From assembly GCF_035222485.1 (NCBI RefSeq), contig NC_085923.1, positions 868,001 to 932,000 of the forward strand: DNA of 64,000 bases, read 5' to 3'. The position numbers and the translations under genes are program-made. Source of the stretch: Podospora pseudoanserina. Lineage: Eukaryota; Ascomycota; Sordariomycetes; Sordariales; Podosporaceae. Within the stretch, counting starts at the first letter, position 1; every line of letters begins with the position of its first letter. The notes beneath the pieces were generated by a model. That model saw only the letters and a program-made list of their open reading frames with translations, was not told where the DNA came from and searched no databases. This document shows positions 22,186 to 32,925 of the stretch, piece by piece.

Positions 22186-23619
22186 TCAAATCCGAGCCAT
22201 AAGCCACGCTCTCCTCTCCTCCGAGCCTTCAGGTCCGACCTCCGCCAATTTCTTGTTGTACAACTCCTGGATGGTCACATACATCGTCAGCAAGTCCCCC
22301 CCAATACTTTGCATCAACAACTCGTCCTTCAGAAGCAGCTGAAACGCCTCGTCGGGTTTAGTAGGAAGCTGCTCGGTCACCCCAAGCTCCAGCCTCTCCT
22401 CCTCCGTCAACATCGCCACATCAACTGTCGACTCGCACGGTTAGCATATCCACACTTTTTCTTTCTCAAACTCGAAAAGAAACCTCACCCTGGCAATCCC
22501 TCACTCCCAACTCCAACCCCCTCCTCACACCCTCCACCCCAGCGATCACCACCCCCGCCACGAACAAATACATCTGCGCCGACGCATCCGGCAACCTCAC
22601 CTCCCAACACCCCCTCCCCCTCTTCCTAACCGGCCCCTCCCTGTTATCCGTCCCCCAAGAAACCCACCTCCCCGCGCACCACTGCCCCGCCCTCGTCCGG
22701 GCATACCCCTCCGGCCTAGGCATAGCAAACGCGCACAACGCCCCCAAATGCTGCATCACCCCAGCAAGAAAACTCTCCTCCACCTCCCCAACCTCACCCC
22801 GCAGACTCTGCACCGAAATATTTGTGTGCAACCCGTTGATCTCGGGCATGGTGGGATTAAACAGCACCTCAATCCCATTCTCCCTACACACTCGTCGGGT
22901 GGTCTCCTTGGCGGTGACGAGACCATCTACTGCTTCCATGGGGGGCAAGTGGCCTAGCACTAGCTCGTAGGCATTGTCGCTTCCCTCGCAGTGGAATTGT
23001 TCAACAGGGACGTTTGCCGCGGACTCGAGCTGTTTGGTGATGGTGGATAGCACGGGGAGCATGAAGGACTCTATGGCGCGGAGGCCGGAGGAGGCGTGGA
23101 TTTCTGCTGTTTTGGCACTGTGTTTGGGCTGAACGGCGCTGAATTCGAGCTCGAAGCCGACTCGGAAGTAGAGGCCGATTTCCTCGCCTGCTTGGATGGC
23201 TTGGAGCAGAGCGCGGCGGGGGCAGAAGGGGGCGGAAAGGGTGAGGGGGAGTGGTGGATTTCTTGATGGAGGGGGGTTCCGTTGCCAAAGTAGCATAAAA
23301 GAACGGCGTGTTCTTCTGCGGTGTTCAGGCTCGGGCAAAGGTGGATGGTGTTGAAGTCGGGGAGGAGGAAGCTCTGTCCTGCAGGGCGGCCAGGGTCGAC
23401 GTTTGTGAGTGGGAGCCCGATGTCAATGAGGCACAGATAGTGTCGGCACAGGGCAAGGTTTGTTTTGGCTTCGAGAAGGGCCTGGAAGTGGCGGAGGGTG
23501 AGAATCCGGACCCGGACGGTGGAGGTGTAGTCTGTCCATTGAAGATGGATGAATTGTACTGATGGGTGCCACGTGATGAAGGCCGCAAATTTATCGTAAC
23601 CATCGATGATGAGAGCCAT
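22186..23619 (-). CDS. Glutamine-synthetase-like protein (type I/FluG-like fold) with a frame change
   Basis: Fold of glutamine synthetase, which ligates ammonia or amines to glutamate; the substrate of fungal members of this branch is often unknown. The start at 23619 (MALIIDGYDKFAAFITWHPS) leads a beta-grasp N-terminal domain. The catalytic domain has YFRVGFELEF, VEQFHCEGSDNAYELVLGH, MPEINGLHTNISV and GRWVSWGTDNREGPVRKRG. One intron (22425-22488, GTGAGG...CAG) joins it to a final exon, MLTEEERLELGVTEQLPTKP, ending at 22186. The N-terminal part and the rest lie in different frames. The switch falls between about 23300 and 23230, within a C-rich stretch containing two six-base C runs, and no GT donor is available there. 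It is therefore either a sequencing indel or a recently broken gene. The MITE at 24141 lies upstream. Confidence 0.75.
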
Positions 23620-24140
23620 CTTGACACCAGGTGAAGGTTAATTTGGCATGCCAAACGGAGCAAAATTTCTTCGCCGATTCAAATGTTTGACTTGGAAGAT
23701 CTAGTCTATGCCTGAGCCTGAAAAGATGACTTGTGTCAGCAGTGTAAGTAGCTATGTAGCCCCAAAAATAATGACATTGGCAGCCCGCTTATTGCATATG
23801 CAACCGTACATGCAGCTCTGGTATATTGGGTACAACGAAACACAGGAGTTGGCACACGAACAGGTAGAATGATGTATTATAGGATCTCCGCAAGGCAGCA
23901 GTGGTCTTGTAGGAATGCATTCTGCTTATTATCCAGCCATACAGGGAGAAGGACAGAGGTCAGCATGCCCGTGGCTAGTCACACAGACATACACAGCCTC
24001 CACTTGCATGCTGCCACATCCCTTCGTTCACAAGAGACCCGGGACTGTGCCCGCATTAGGGGGAGCCTGATAGCTCGGAAGGTTGGGAACCCCGCCTCCA
24101 CTCCACGTCTCGGGATAGAGACGTCCGAGCCTTGCCTACC
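23620..24140. other. Intergenic upstream of the glutamine-synthetase-like gene
   Basis: Probably contains that gene's promoter. No other gene or RNA is supported. It is bounded on the right by a MITE. Confidence 0.3.
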
Positions 24141-24343
24141 ACCCTTGCCACAAAATAATTGAGACACTCCCTAGTAAAGTAGGTGGGCATGGCTTGAAGG
24201 ATAGTCCATAGGTCTTTAAAGATAGTCATAAGCTTTTAAACATGGTTTAAAGGCCTACTAATCTACTTTTGAGGTATATGTCAGTTCACAGTATAGTATG
24301 GGTTAACTTTCTTTTGCTGTCTCAATTATCTTGTGGGGAGGGT
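24141..24343. mobile_element. MITE (family 2) with 26-bp inverted ends
   Basis: About 203 bp. The left end ACCCTTGCCACAAAATAATT (continuing GAGACA) matches the reverse complement of the right end (ACCCTCCCCACAAGATAATT, continuing GAGACA). It is flanked by GCCTACC at 24134-24140 and 24344-24350, a 7-bp target duplication (8 bp if the shared terminal T is counted with it). There is no coding capacity and the centre is TTTAAA-rich. The size and duplication length fit a hAT-type non-autonomous element, but no parent transposase is in this window. Confidence 0.8.
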
Positions 24344-24605
24344 GCCTACCCACCTACACAACCTTTGGTGTGTATAAGGAGTATAGTTCATGTCTTACGC
24401 AATATATGGTCCATTGCTTCCGCGCATGGCACAAGCAGGACATCGAGATCTTGCGATTTCTCTTGAGAAAGCTAGGATGTGAGATCTGTGGTGTTGAAAA
24501 TGACGATCAGGTAGCTAACCGACAGAAGTAGAAGTACGGTAGATGCAAATTCCCACGTTCCATGATACAAACCTGACCCGGTTCCATCGCTCTTGACCAT
24601 TACTT

Positions 24606-27600
24606 TCAGCGCCACTGCATATGCACCAACCCATCATAATCCTTCTCCGTCGGTGTCCTCCCCTGATCATCCGATCGAGAAAAGTACAACGTCTCAGCCT
24701 CCTGCAGTAGCATCTCGGCTTCTGCCTCTCTGCTCTCATCCTCATATAAAGCCTGAGAAAGCTTGTAGAGACAGCGGGCATGCTCACCCACCATGTCTTC
24801 CTTGTGGAGGTTTGTAATCACCATCGCGTCTGTGATGTGTTTTCTTTGAACGACAAACCCTTAGCCACGCTCTCATGCTAAAGTCAGGGGCTGCCTGGGG
24901 GTACTTACATGGAAGCTTGCACGTTTCCCTGGTCTAGAGCGCAGCATCCGGTCCGGTACATGCACGCGGCGTTGAAATAGCTCGTTCGAGCCTGCTGCTT
25001 CGAAAGCCACAAGTTCTGAGCTTGCATAAAGTACGACTCGGCATTGGAGAAGTTCTTTTCTTCCATTTCGATTCTGCCGATCAGAAAGCTCGCGCTGTGC
25101 GGTGTGAGATAGCTGGTTAGGAACACCGCATTTCCATCGTTTTTTTCAACAGGGCAAGATAGAAGGAAGATCAATGAGAGCACTTACTATGCCGCATTGG
25201 CCCACTGCTCCCCTTGATTCCGCATGTACTCTTTGTAGGGCCCTTCAATCTCCGCCCGCGCCTCCTTCAACCGGCCCATATACAACAAACACGTAGCCAT
25301 GCTCATCTTTTGGAACGGAGAGTACGGCCTTCTAGGCGGACCCGAAGGTTTGGCCGATTCTGACCACCGTTTCCAAGTTGCAGCAGCCTTCTTAAACCAT
25401 TCATATGCCTTATCGAGCTCCATCATGGTAACGTACGCCTCGCCAATGTTGTGCTCGGACCATGAAACCTCCATCTGGTCGCCATCCGGTTCCCGGATCC
25501 GAATCTTAAGTGACTTCTCAAGACACTTGAGCCCCTTCCTGTGGTAGCCGCTGCGGAGATAGAGCTGACCCAAGTACGATGGAATCGAGGATAACATGTC
25601 CCAAAGCCGCTCCTCGCCTTGTAGGGTGAGGATCGCCTCCTGATTGACTTCGCAGACTTCTTTGAGCTCTTCAAACTCGTGCTGCTCGAGAAGGTAACTG
25701 CCATGAAGGGTAGGTTGTTTAGTCAGGTCCCTAATCATGATATGGCACGGGTGGGGGGTGTTCTTGCGGTTGACTTCCTCGTTTCTGATCAGGATAGAAA
25801 GGACTCACCGTTCGCAGGTAGTAGCAACCTCACAAAACTCCCTACACGTATGAAACCTTGGGTTCCTCAATCGCTCCTGTCTAAACATCTTGGAAAGAGC
25901 CAGGATATGTGGCACATAAACACTACACCGTTCCCAGTGCTCGTGCAGGTGAGGCGCCCGCTCCGGAAAGGCGAGAAACACAAGCTTGGACGCCATACGA
26001 TGAGCCTTTGCTCGGCCTTCCTCTCCCAGAAAGTCCTGAAAATGGCTCTGGATTAGCCTGTGGCACGACAGTTCGCATGTGTCTCTGTCCTTCTTGACCA
26101 GGGACAAAGTTTGGAGTTCCACAACCGCTTCAGAAAGGCTATTTCGTGTCAGCTCATAGCCATCATGTTTTAACATCGTGAAGTAGGTAAGAACAGGAGG
26201 ATTCACGTCAAAACATCTCCACACCACGGCAGCTCCGTTGCCACCTTTCCCGGTTCTCCGGGCTGAAAGAGCATCTCCGGTATCCGATCCGCACTGCAGC
26301 ACGAGATGACCGCCAGAATCGAACTCGCATTGACGCTCAAGTTCTGAAAAGAGATCTGCCAGACTGGGCCGATACCGTTCTGTCCAAACTCCGGGGCGCG
26401 GTCATAGATCTCGACCAGCTGGCCTATGGTCCAGCCGCGCTTGTGAATAACACCCGCCATCCTGTCTAGAGCCAAAGCGTGGCCGCTGAGCCTCTCTGAG
26501 AGCTCTAGCGCTGAGTTGAACTGGCTGGCCAAGACATCGGCGCTGATGTGATCGGCGAGTAGATGGATAATACACTTGGCGCCGTTGTCGATGTCCCAAG
26601 TCTCAACTTCAATTCCGATTTCTGCCGGCTCCCAGGCAAGATCGGTGTTGCGAGTGGTGATCAAGGCGTGACCATTTGCCGCTAGGTTGGGCCAGTGCGT
26701 GACGAGGACGTCGAAAGATTCTACATTGTCGTAGACTATCAACCATTTGGCCTCTGCAATGATTTGAATTTGAATCATCAGTTTGTTATCTCCCACATTC
26801 TTCAACACTGAGAGGAGAGGCTAATACGAACTCGTCTGTTGCAACCAGGTCATAACAAGCAGCCGGTTGTCGTCATGGTTGTGAGGAACATAGCCTGGCA
26901 GCTGGAGTCTTCCCGCAATATCGGAAAAGCTTTGCTTGACCTTGATCTTTGTCTCCGCCTCAACCCAAAGCACCGCATTAATTTTATGTTGCTTGTATCG
27001 AGCTTGGGCATACTTGATAGCCACATGTGTTTTGCCCGCGCCACCAATGCCATACAAGGCGATGGATCGAAAAGTCTGGGTGGACCTCTTGTTGAAATGA
27101 TTCTCGATCTTCTCAATCACATCATCACGGTCAAAGGACTTGGGACTTTTTGAAGGAGGCAACATGATGCACGGTAGAGTGGCCTGGTCTTTGAACGAGC
27201 GTGGGTTGATGGACATCATTGAATAGAGCCATGTCAAGTCGTTGTTCGTGACTCCATGTTGCCGCTGTGACATGGCTGCCGCCTTCTCGATTGCCTTTAC
27301 TGACTCTTCGATATCACGAGAGGTTATTTCGCAAATATCTTCGAGGCGTCTCCAGGGATCCTGGTCTTTGGGGATGGGTCGGGGTGGTCAACGCATGTAC
27401 CTATCTGGCAGCTTTAAAAGCGGGCAACATGGATCTCACCGGCGGAACGGGACCGGGCAAAATGCTCTTCGTCCCGGAGGAACTCAATGGCATCCGCAAA
27501 GAAGTTGGTAGCCACCACAAACGTCTCGAAGACAGCCTCTTTGGCTTTATTGGATAGGTCCTCCCCGGCTGTGCTATATCCTCGTAGCGTCTCGACGTTT

Positions 27601-27976
27601 CGACTGAGCTTCTTGATTTCCTGTGTCATCCGTCGAGTGGCGTCTCCCTCTATCTGCGCCGCTACCTATGGTTCCAAAGGAGAGTATAAGTATGGCGTCG
27701 ATGATCAAAAGTTCATTGTAGGTGTGTACTCGCCACAACAAGTGTCCCCATCAATCCCCAGAACAAGCTAGGGTCGAGCTTTGGTCCGAGTTTCTCCGCG
27801 AAGATCTTGCTAAAGTCTCGAAACTCGACAAGTCGAGGGCGGATCATGGATAGCTCCTCAAGAACAGAATCGGGGAATGGTTCATCAGGGTCATTGATGA
27901 GATGTTCTATGATATCGTCGTAGCTGCGAAAGCTTCGAACGTTTCGCTTATCCTCACGATCTTTGATCTTTGTCAT
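24606..27976 (-). CDS. NB-ARC/TPR STAND protein (fungal NLR), one frame change
   Basis: Intracellular receptor-like NTPase of the kind linked to non-self recognition in fungi. It is read on the minus strand. The N-terminal helical region (RSYDDIIEHLINDPDEPFPD; KKLSRNVETLRGYSTAGEDL; FVVATNFFADAIEFLRDE) resembles the N-terminal domains of fungal STAND proteins such as DUF7708. The NB-ARC domain has P-loop YGIGGAGKTHVA (about 27065) and, after an intron (26754-26831), Walker B WLIVYDNVE and ALITTRN. A winged-helix region (LSLVKKDRDTCELSCHRLIQ) leads to TPR-like repeats (YLGQLYLRSGYHRKGLKCLE; GEAYVTMMELDKAYEWFKKA; GRIEMEEKNFSNAESYFMQA). The last exon ends at 24606. Four or five introns fit. A frame switch near 26200-26230 has no usable intron, so this allele may be broken. 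The start at 27976 is conservative, because the frame stays open to about 28068 and an upstream exon is possible. Confidence 0.8.
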
Positions 27977-28476
27977 GCATCTTGCCGCTCGGGACGCCCA
28001 TGTCTCCTGGAAGAACTGCTCTCTACGTTGCGATGCTTGGATTAGAAACCTTCTCCCAGCCTGGACAATGACCAGATTAGATACTCACAACTCTTTGGTG
28101 TCCATTACCGTCGCTGAGAGCGAGATAGGAGCTTGGTGCAGGTAAGACGGACGGAGGTTGAGCAGACGAAGTGTGGTTGAAGTATGCAAAAGCCCGGTAG
28201 CTTACCGAGAGGAAAATGAGAGACCCAGCTGCTTATGACCTACTCTGTCCCGGGAGCGGGGTTGTCTACCTACAGGGACAGCCAGTAAAATACAACTGCA
28301 GCGGGCCCGGAGGGGGGGGGACACAGGGCCGGTGCAGTGGTGTACCGCACCCTAGGTAATCTGTACATCAGCTCAATTAAGGTACTTGCCGACGTTGTCT
28401 TGCCAAGAAGTCGAAGCATGCCAGTCTCGACACTCATCAAAGACTGTCTCTGAGAGCAACGAGAAAATGCCCTAGT
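27977..28476. other. Region between the NLR start and the hydrolase gene
   Basis: The first 90 bases may be NLR coding sequence from an unrecognised first exon. The remainder includes a G-rich run near 28310-28320 and the 3' flank of the hydrolase gene. No further gene is supported. Confidence 0.3.
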
Positions 28477-29508
28477 CTACATACAACAGCAGCCCTTATT
28501 TGACCCTGTCGGCTTCGGAACTTCCGGAGCCTGGCTGGACTCGATCTCATCCTCGTCCACCTCAAGGCCAGCGCCCCTGGCAAGATCTTTGCAGCTTGAG
28601 AGAAATCCCCAACTTATCAGGCAGTTGAACTCGACACCCCATTGCGCAAACCACGGGCTGTCAGTGGCGCAACCGTCCTTGAGCAAGATGGTGTCAAACC
28701 CCTTGAGATAGGCGTCTTGCAGTGTGCCCATGACACATTGGTCAATGTTAATACCAGTAAAGAGCAGCGTCCTTAGGTTATGTTCGTTGATGAAATTGGT
28801 AACGTCCTTCATCCTGTCGCACATGCCTGAGCTTCTGTTCTTGTAGAAGTGGACATCGGGCGGGTCAAAACTCTTGCCTTTATGGTAAGCGTCTGACAGT
28901 GGATCGTGGAGCCAGCTATTCCATGATTCTTTGACCAAAATTCTCCCGCCATTGATCACCTTGCCATTCTTGTCCGTAACTTCCCCAATCTCGTCGCCCA
29001 CACCCTTCTGGTTCCTGTACATGCCCTTGTTGCTGAAACCCTCTCCGGGTCGAAGCTTCTGCCAATCCTTCGAGACTTTGACCGGTTCAAAGTTGAACGT
29101 TTTGAAGACGCCCGGATCCATCTCTTTTAGGTCTTCGTCGGAGTAGCCTGTGGTTACCCAGATGATCTGGATGCCAGCCTTTCGGGCAGCAGGAATGGCG
29201 TACTTTAAGATGGTATTCTCGGCGCGATAGAACTCTGGGTTATCATTGCCCAGAGCCTCGTGAAGGTCGTAGTTTTGAAGGTCGATGATCAACAGGGCGG
29301 TTTTGGCAGGGTCGATAATAACAGGTGTCAGGGCGCACTGTAGACTCAAACGCGGTTTGACGGGTGCGGAATCGGGAGTGGAAGGGTGTGTGAGATCGAA
29401 GCCCTCCTCTTTCGACCACTTCCAAAAGTTTTTGTCATTGCCGATGATGGTTGGCGACTGGTCTTTGCGGGGCTTTGACCGCCAGTCGGGCTGTTTTCCG
29501 GTCGACAT
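28477..29508 (-). CDS. Isochorismatase-like cysteine hydrolase with a C-terminal CaaX-like tail
   Basis: Isochorismatase/nicotinamidase superfamily hydrolase, 343 residues, intronless. The start MSTGKQPDWRSKPRKDQSPT precedes an N-terminal extension of about 65 residues. The core has KTALLIIDLQNYDLHEAL (catalytic Asp), AARKAGIQIIWVTTGYSDED, and TGINIDQCVMGTLQDAYLKG, where the Cys is the expected nucleophile. A Lys for the triad is probably in HFYKNRSSG. The true substrate cannot be predicted; members cleave isochorismate, nicotinamide, ureidoacrylate and other amides. An insertion between about residues 135 and 215 is larger than in small bacterial members. The final residues are NKGCCCM, so the last four form a CaaX-type box (C-C-C-M) after a Pro/Glu/Ser-rich linker. 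If prenylated, the enzyme would be membrane-bound, which is unusual for this superfamily. It lies beside the NLR gene on the same strand. Confidence 0.88.
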   Translation of the reverse strand: MSTGKQPDWRSKPRKDQSPTIIGNDKNFWKWSKEEGFDLTHPSTPDSAPVKPRLSLQCALTPVIIDPAKTALLIIDLQNYDLHEALGNDNPEFYRAENTILKYAIPAARKAGIQIIWVTTGYSDEDLKEMDPGVFKTFNFEPVKVSKDWQKLRPGEGFSNKGMYRNQKGVGDEIGEVTDKNGKVINGGRILVKESWNSWLHDPLSDAYHKGKSFDPPDVHFYKNRSSGMCDRMKDVTNFINEHNLRTLLFTGINIDQCVMGTLQDAYLKGFDTILLKDGCATDSPWFAQWGVEFNCLISWGFLSSCKDLARGAGLEVDEDEIESSQAPEVPKPTGSNKGCCCM

Positions 29509-30797
29509 GTTCTCGTAGCTTGTAGAGGGTTGGCCTTTTGGACTGAAAGGCTCAGGTAGGTAAAGTAGGTTCAGAACAGCAAAAGTTTGAAAGATGATGT
29601 GGCATGTTAGGTAAGGTAGGGGACCTGCAAGAGCTGCTCATGCACACCGAGATGGAAGTGAGGGGTTTGGGAAGGCAGGCTCCCGAGTTTCTGTACAACA
29701 TACCCCGCCCCGATGATCCAATATTCTGAGTGGTTGGGTACTTGAATAGACAGGGTTCTCTTCACCAGTAACAAGCACATGAGACATTGGAAGCTGCAGC
29801 CTCACTATTTCATTTGCTATCGACCTGTCGTGAAACCCACACCACTCTCTCCACTTCGAAGCCCGCCCTCGCCGATTCCATCGAGTGCCCATCGATCAAT
29901 TATCACAACAGCCCTTAGTGGGTCAATTCTTGCCAAAATCCACGACGCGCGGAGGCTGGGGGAGGCTCCCGTGGCCCTCTCCCCCAAGTTGAATCTGCCA
30001 TGTGTGGTAGTCTTGCTTGTTGGGCGTGATCGGGATGAACCAGGCCTTCCAAGGTTGACGAAGCGGCGCAACAGGCTCCATATTTTTGTGATACTGAACT
30101 TCCGCCTAGGTAGGTAAGCAAGCGATTAGTTGCTGGACTTTTTGGATAGACAATCACTTACCAGTAGGTCTGTTTTAGGCTGCAGCTGTGTGAGGAATTG
30201 GGACTTGACTGAAAGGTATCGTTGGACACAAAGACAGGAGGCGAGCACCAAGGATGATCGGGGGATACCTTGATATAGCTTTACAGCCTTCGGTGGTTTG
30301 GTGAGGACCAACTTTATGCCGAGCCTTGCGTGACAACTACCTAGGTGGCTGTTCATGTTGTACCTATCAAACACCAAGTGTGGGTGGGAGAGGGGTCATA
30401 CCATAACAAGGGTCCTATCTGGTGTGGGTGGATGAAGGCTCATTTTCCGCCCCCCTTCCCCTCCTCGGGCATCTACAATGACAAGATGGCAGGCTGCCAT
30501 GAGACGCCTCTACCACTGGATTCTCGTGATGACGGGCCGGCGTTCACAGTATGCGTTGTTAGCTGGGTTGTTCGGATTTATAAAGGTGCCAACAACTAGC
30601 AACCTCGAAACTTTCGAGAGTCCAGTTCTCACGATCTCGACACTTGGATCATCACACAAGAACAACCTGCCATTTTCACCTCACATCAAACAGCGAACCA
30701 CGGAATCGTACCACCCCGCGAATAAGACAAAGGTGGGTGTATTGCTTTTGATGCGAATTGGATACGTGCTAATCAATAACATACACCTGCAGGTCGT
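29509..30797. other. Long divergent intergenic region
   Basis: 1.3 kb between the hydrolase (minus) and the membrane-protein gene (plus), so both promoters should lie here. Short CT-rich and GTAGGTA-type stretches occur. No gene, RNA or repeat with clear ends was seen. Confidence 0.35.
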
Positions 30798-32331
30798 ATG
30801 ATCATGCCTCGTTGGTACAACTCTGCAACCGATGGTCCGGTGATGAGAAAACCAGCAACAGATTTGGAGTCACAAACTACAAGCAACAAACAACATGGGC
30901 CCACTGATTTCAGATCTGAACATCTGGTGTACTTGGGCCTGGTCTTTGGGAATCTGGACCTCATCCAACAAAAGTACCGTGGCATCCTTGCATATTGTCA
31001 CTATATCGAAGGCTCCTTCGATCCATTGTTGACTGACAATTACATGTCAACGTGGGCAGCACTTGAGCTAGAACGACCCGCGTCGGCAGTCGACTGTTGG
31101 TCCCTGCCCATTGCCGTGTTCAACTGGCTGCAACATCCAAAGCTGCAGCCACAGGATGTCAGCATCGACACCATTTTGAGCAGTCTGCTGAAGACTTCCA
31201 GCAGTAGTCCCAAGAAACCAGCAGGTAGCAGCCCTAGACTCGGACATCATCACCCCCACGCCTATAGTCAAATAGCCGTGTTCGCTGTCTTTTGCTGGGC
31301 AACAATGACACTCACGCCCAATCTACAACCTCCTGGCACACCCGCTCTGGCCTGTCTGGCAGCCGGTCGGTCAGAACTAGACGCCGTTATGCAACACAAG
31401 CTCGATAGATGCAGAAGACCCATCGCGGTAACCTTTCACGGGTTTAAAGAGCATGCCTGGGGAAAGGAAATCATGAAAGGGCTGCAGTCAGTTGTCGATG
31501 GAAACGAGGATATCTACCAGGCATCTTTCAACATGAGGTCTTTGCAGCTTTTTGGCAAAGTCCGCATTCAGTGGGTCACGACAATCACAGCCCATCTCGA
31601 ATTCGATGCAGCGAGCAGGCAGCTCTCGCTGTTCAAGTTCCCCTCACTTTGTGCCCTCAAATGCTTGGAAAGTGACAGCAAAGCAGATCCGATACTCAAA
31701 AGGTAGGTGACACAGACGAGCCTTACACTCCAGTCATGCAAGCCCACTGACTGCTACTCCATCTTTTAGCATCTCAGAGGAATTTGACCCCTTACCATCC
31801 GATGACAGCATCCATCGATATATCACACTCGAACAGGAAATCCTCCTGTCCTATCGACTCTTGTTCGCCCAAAGCGGAGCCTCGAGGAGAGTGGCCCAGA
31901 AAGAACTTGCAAAGTTGAGGCGCGCGAACCCGGCAACATTCGACCCGTTTCTCTCTGTGCTCTGTGAGCGGAAATACAGGATTGGCATTTTATGGTGGTC
32001 GAAAGTGGATCAAGAGCTCGCCGATTTGCCCTCTACAGCCTGGCCGCTGCCCTGCCTCGATGCCGATGGGCTGCTGCAGGAGAGGGATGTATACAGCGCC
32101 ATTGAGGACTTTCCCCGCCTCGGTCAGCGCCTGCTGCGGGTCCAGAAGTTCAACGCGCGCTGGCGTCCAAGCAGGTTAACGGACTTCTGGCGTGATCGTA
32201 GGAATCCATATCAGTGGTACACCTTTTGGGCGGTCCTTATCTTTGGTGGTGTTGCGAATCTGCTCGCTGTTATGCAATTGGCTGTGGCAGTTTATCAGGC
32301 AATACCATTAACAAGAGCAGATGCGGGGTAG
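30798..32331 (+). CDS. Uncharacterised fungal protein with a C-terminal membrane segment
   Basis: Two exons, 30798-31702 and 31770-32331, joined by a 67-nt GTAGGT...TTTTAG intron, give 488 residues. The N-terminal half is soluble and Trp/Tyr-rich (HLVYLGLVFGNLDLIQQKYR; NYMSTWAALELERPASAVDC). The middle carries YITLEQEILLSYRLLFAQSG. The C-terminal signature DFWRDRRNPYQWYTFWAVL leads straight into one hydrophobic span (LIFGGVANLLAVMQLAVAVY) close to the end, so it is probably tail-anchored. I recall similar proteins with LSYRLLF and RDRR...WYTFWAV as common, unnamed genes of Sordariomycetes and relatives. No function is known to me. Confidence 0.75.
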
Positions 32332-32925
32332 AGGAAGGATTGGCTGTAGGGATCTTCTTCTTTGGTTCCAGTCGTGTGGAAAATGTTGCCTCACTTCCTT
32401 GAACTGGGGGAGAAAGGACATACCTAGACAGTACATGACATGAGAATAGAGTACGTATCATGCGGCTCAAATCCCAACTGCCATAATCGAGTCTCTCGAA
32501 GAATGCCGTATCAAAGCACAGAAAGCAGGTTCACAAATGTAGCATCAGCTCTCGCGGTGCTCAAAGCAGACAGGGACGCATACGGGGTGGTGTGATGGTG
32601 CTACACACCTGCATCGCCAAAGATCAGCATTGGTTCACGGCGGTAGCCTATCAGCGAACACAAGCCAGAGCCTTGTCAAAGATCAAACCTTCACTTGATC
32701 ACCTCTAAGCAGTCATTACCTCGGTCAAGCAAAGGCCGACGACTTGGGCTACTGTTGCTACCATGATACCAAATTAAGCCATCTCTACCCGTTTCCCTCA
32801 TGACTGAGGCTTACGATAAATCTCATAACGTCTATCCACCTTTCACGCACTTCACTTCCTCATCAGACGCCTCCTTATTCCACAGCCATCACAACTAGTA
32901 ATACACTCCCCAGCTAACATCCAAA
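32332..32925. other. Intergenic, promoter of the next gene
   Basis: CT-rich leader-like sequence over the last 150 bases before the ATG at 32926. Nothing else was recognised. Confidence 0.35.

Noticed and set aside
28053-28105. Possible first NLR exon beginning at an ATG at 28105
   Set aside because: Joining it in frame needs a 36-nt intron, shorter than any other intron in the window. I kept the start at 27976 and noted the uncertainty.
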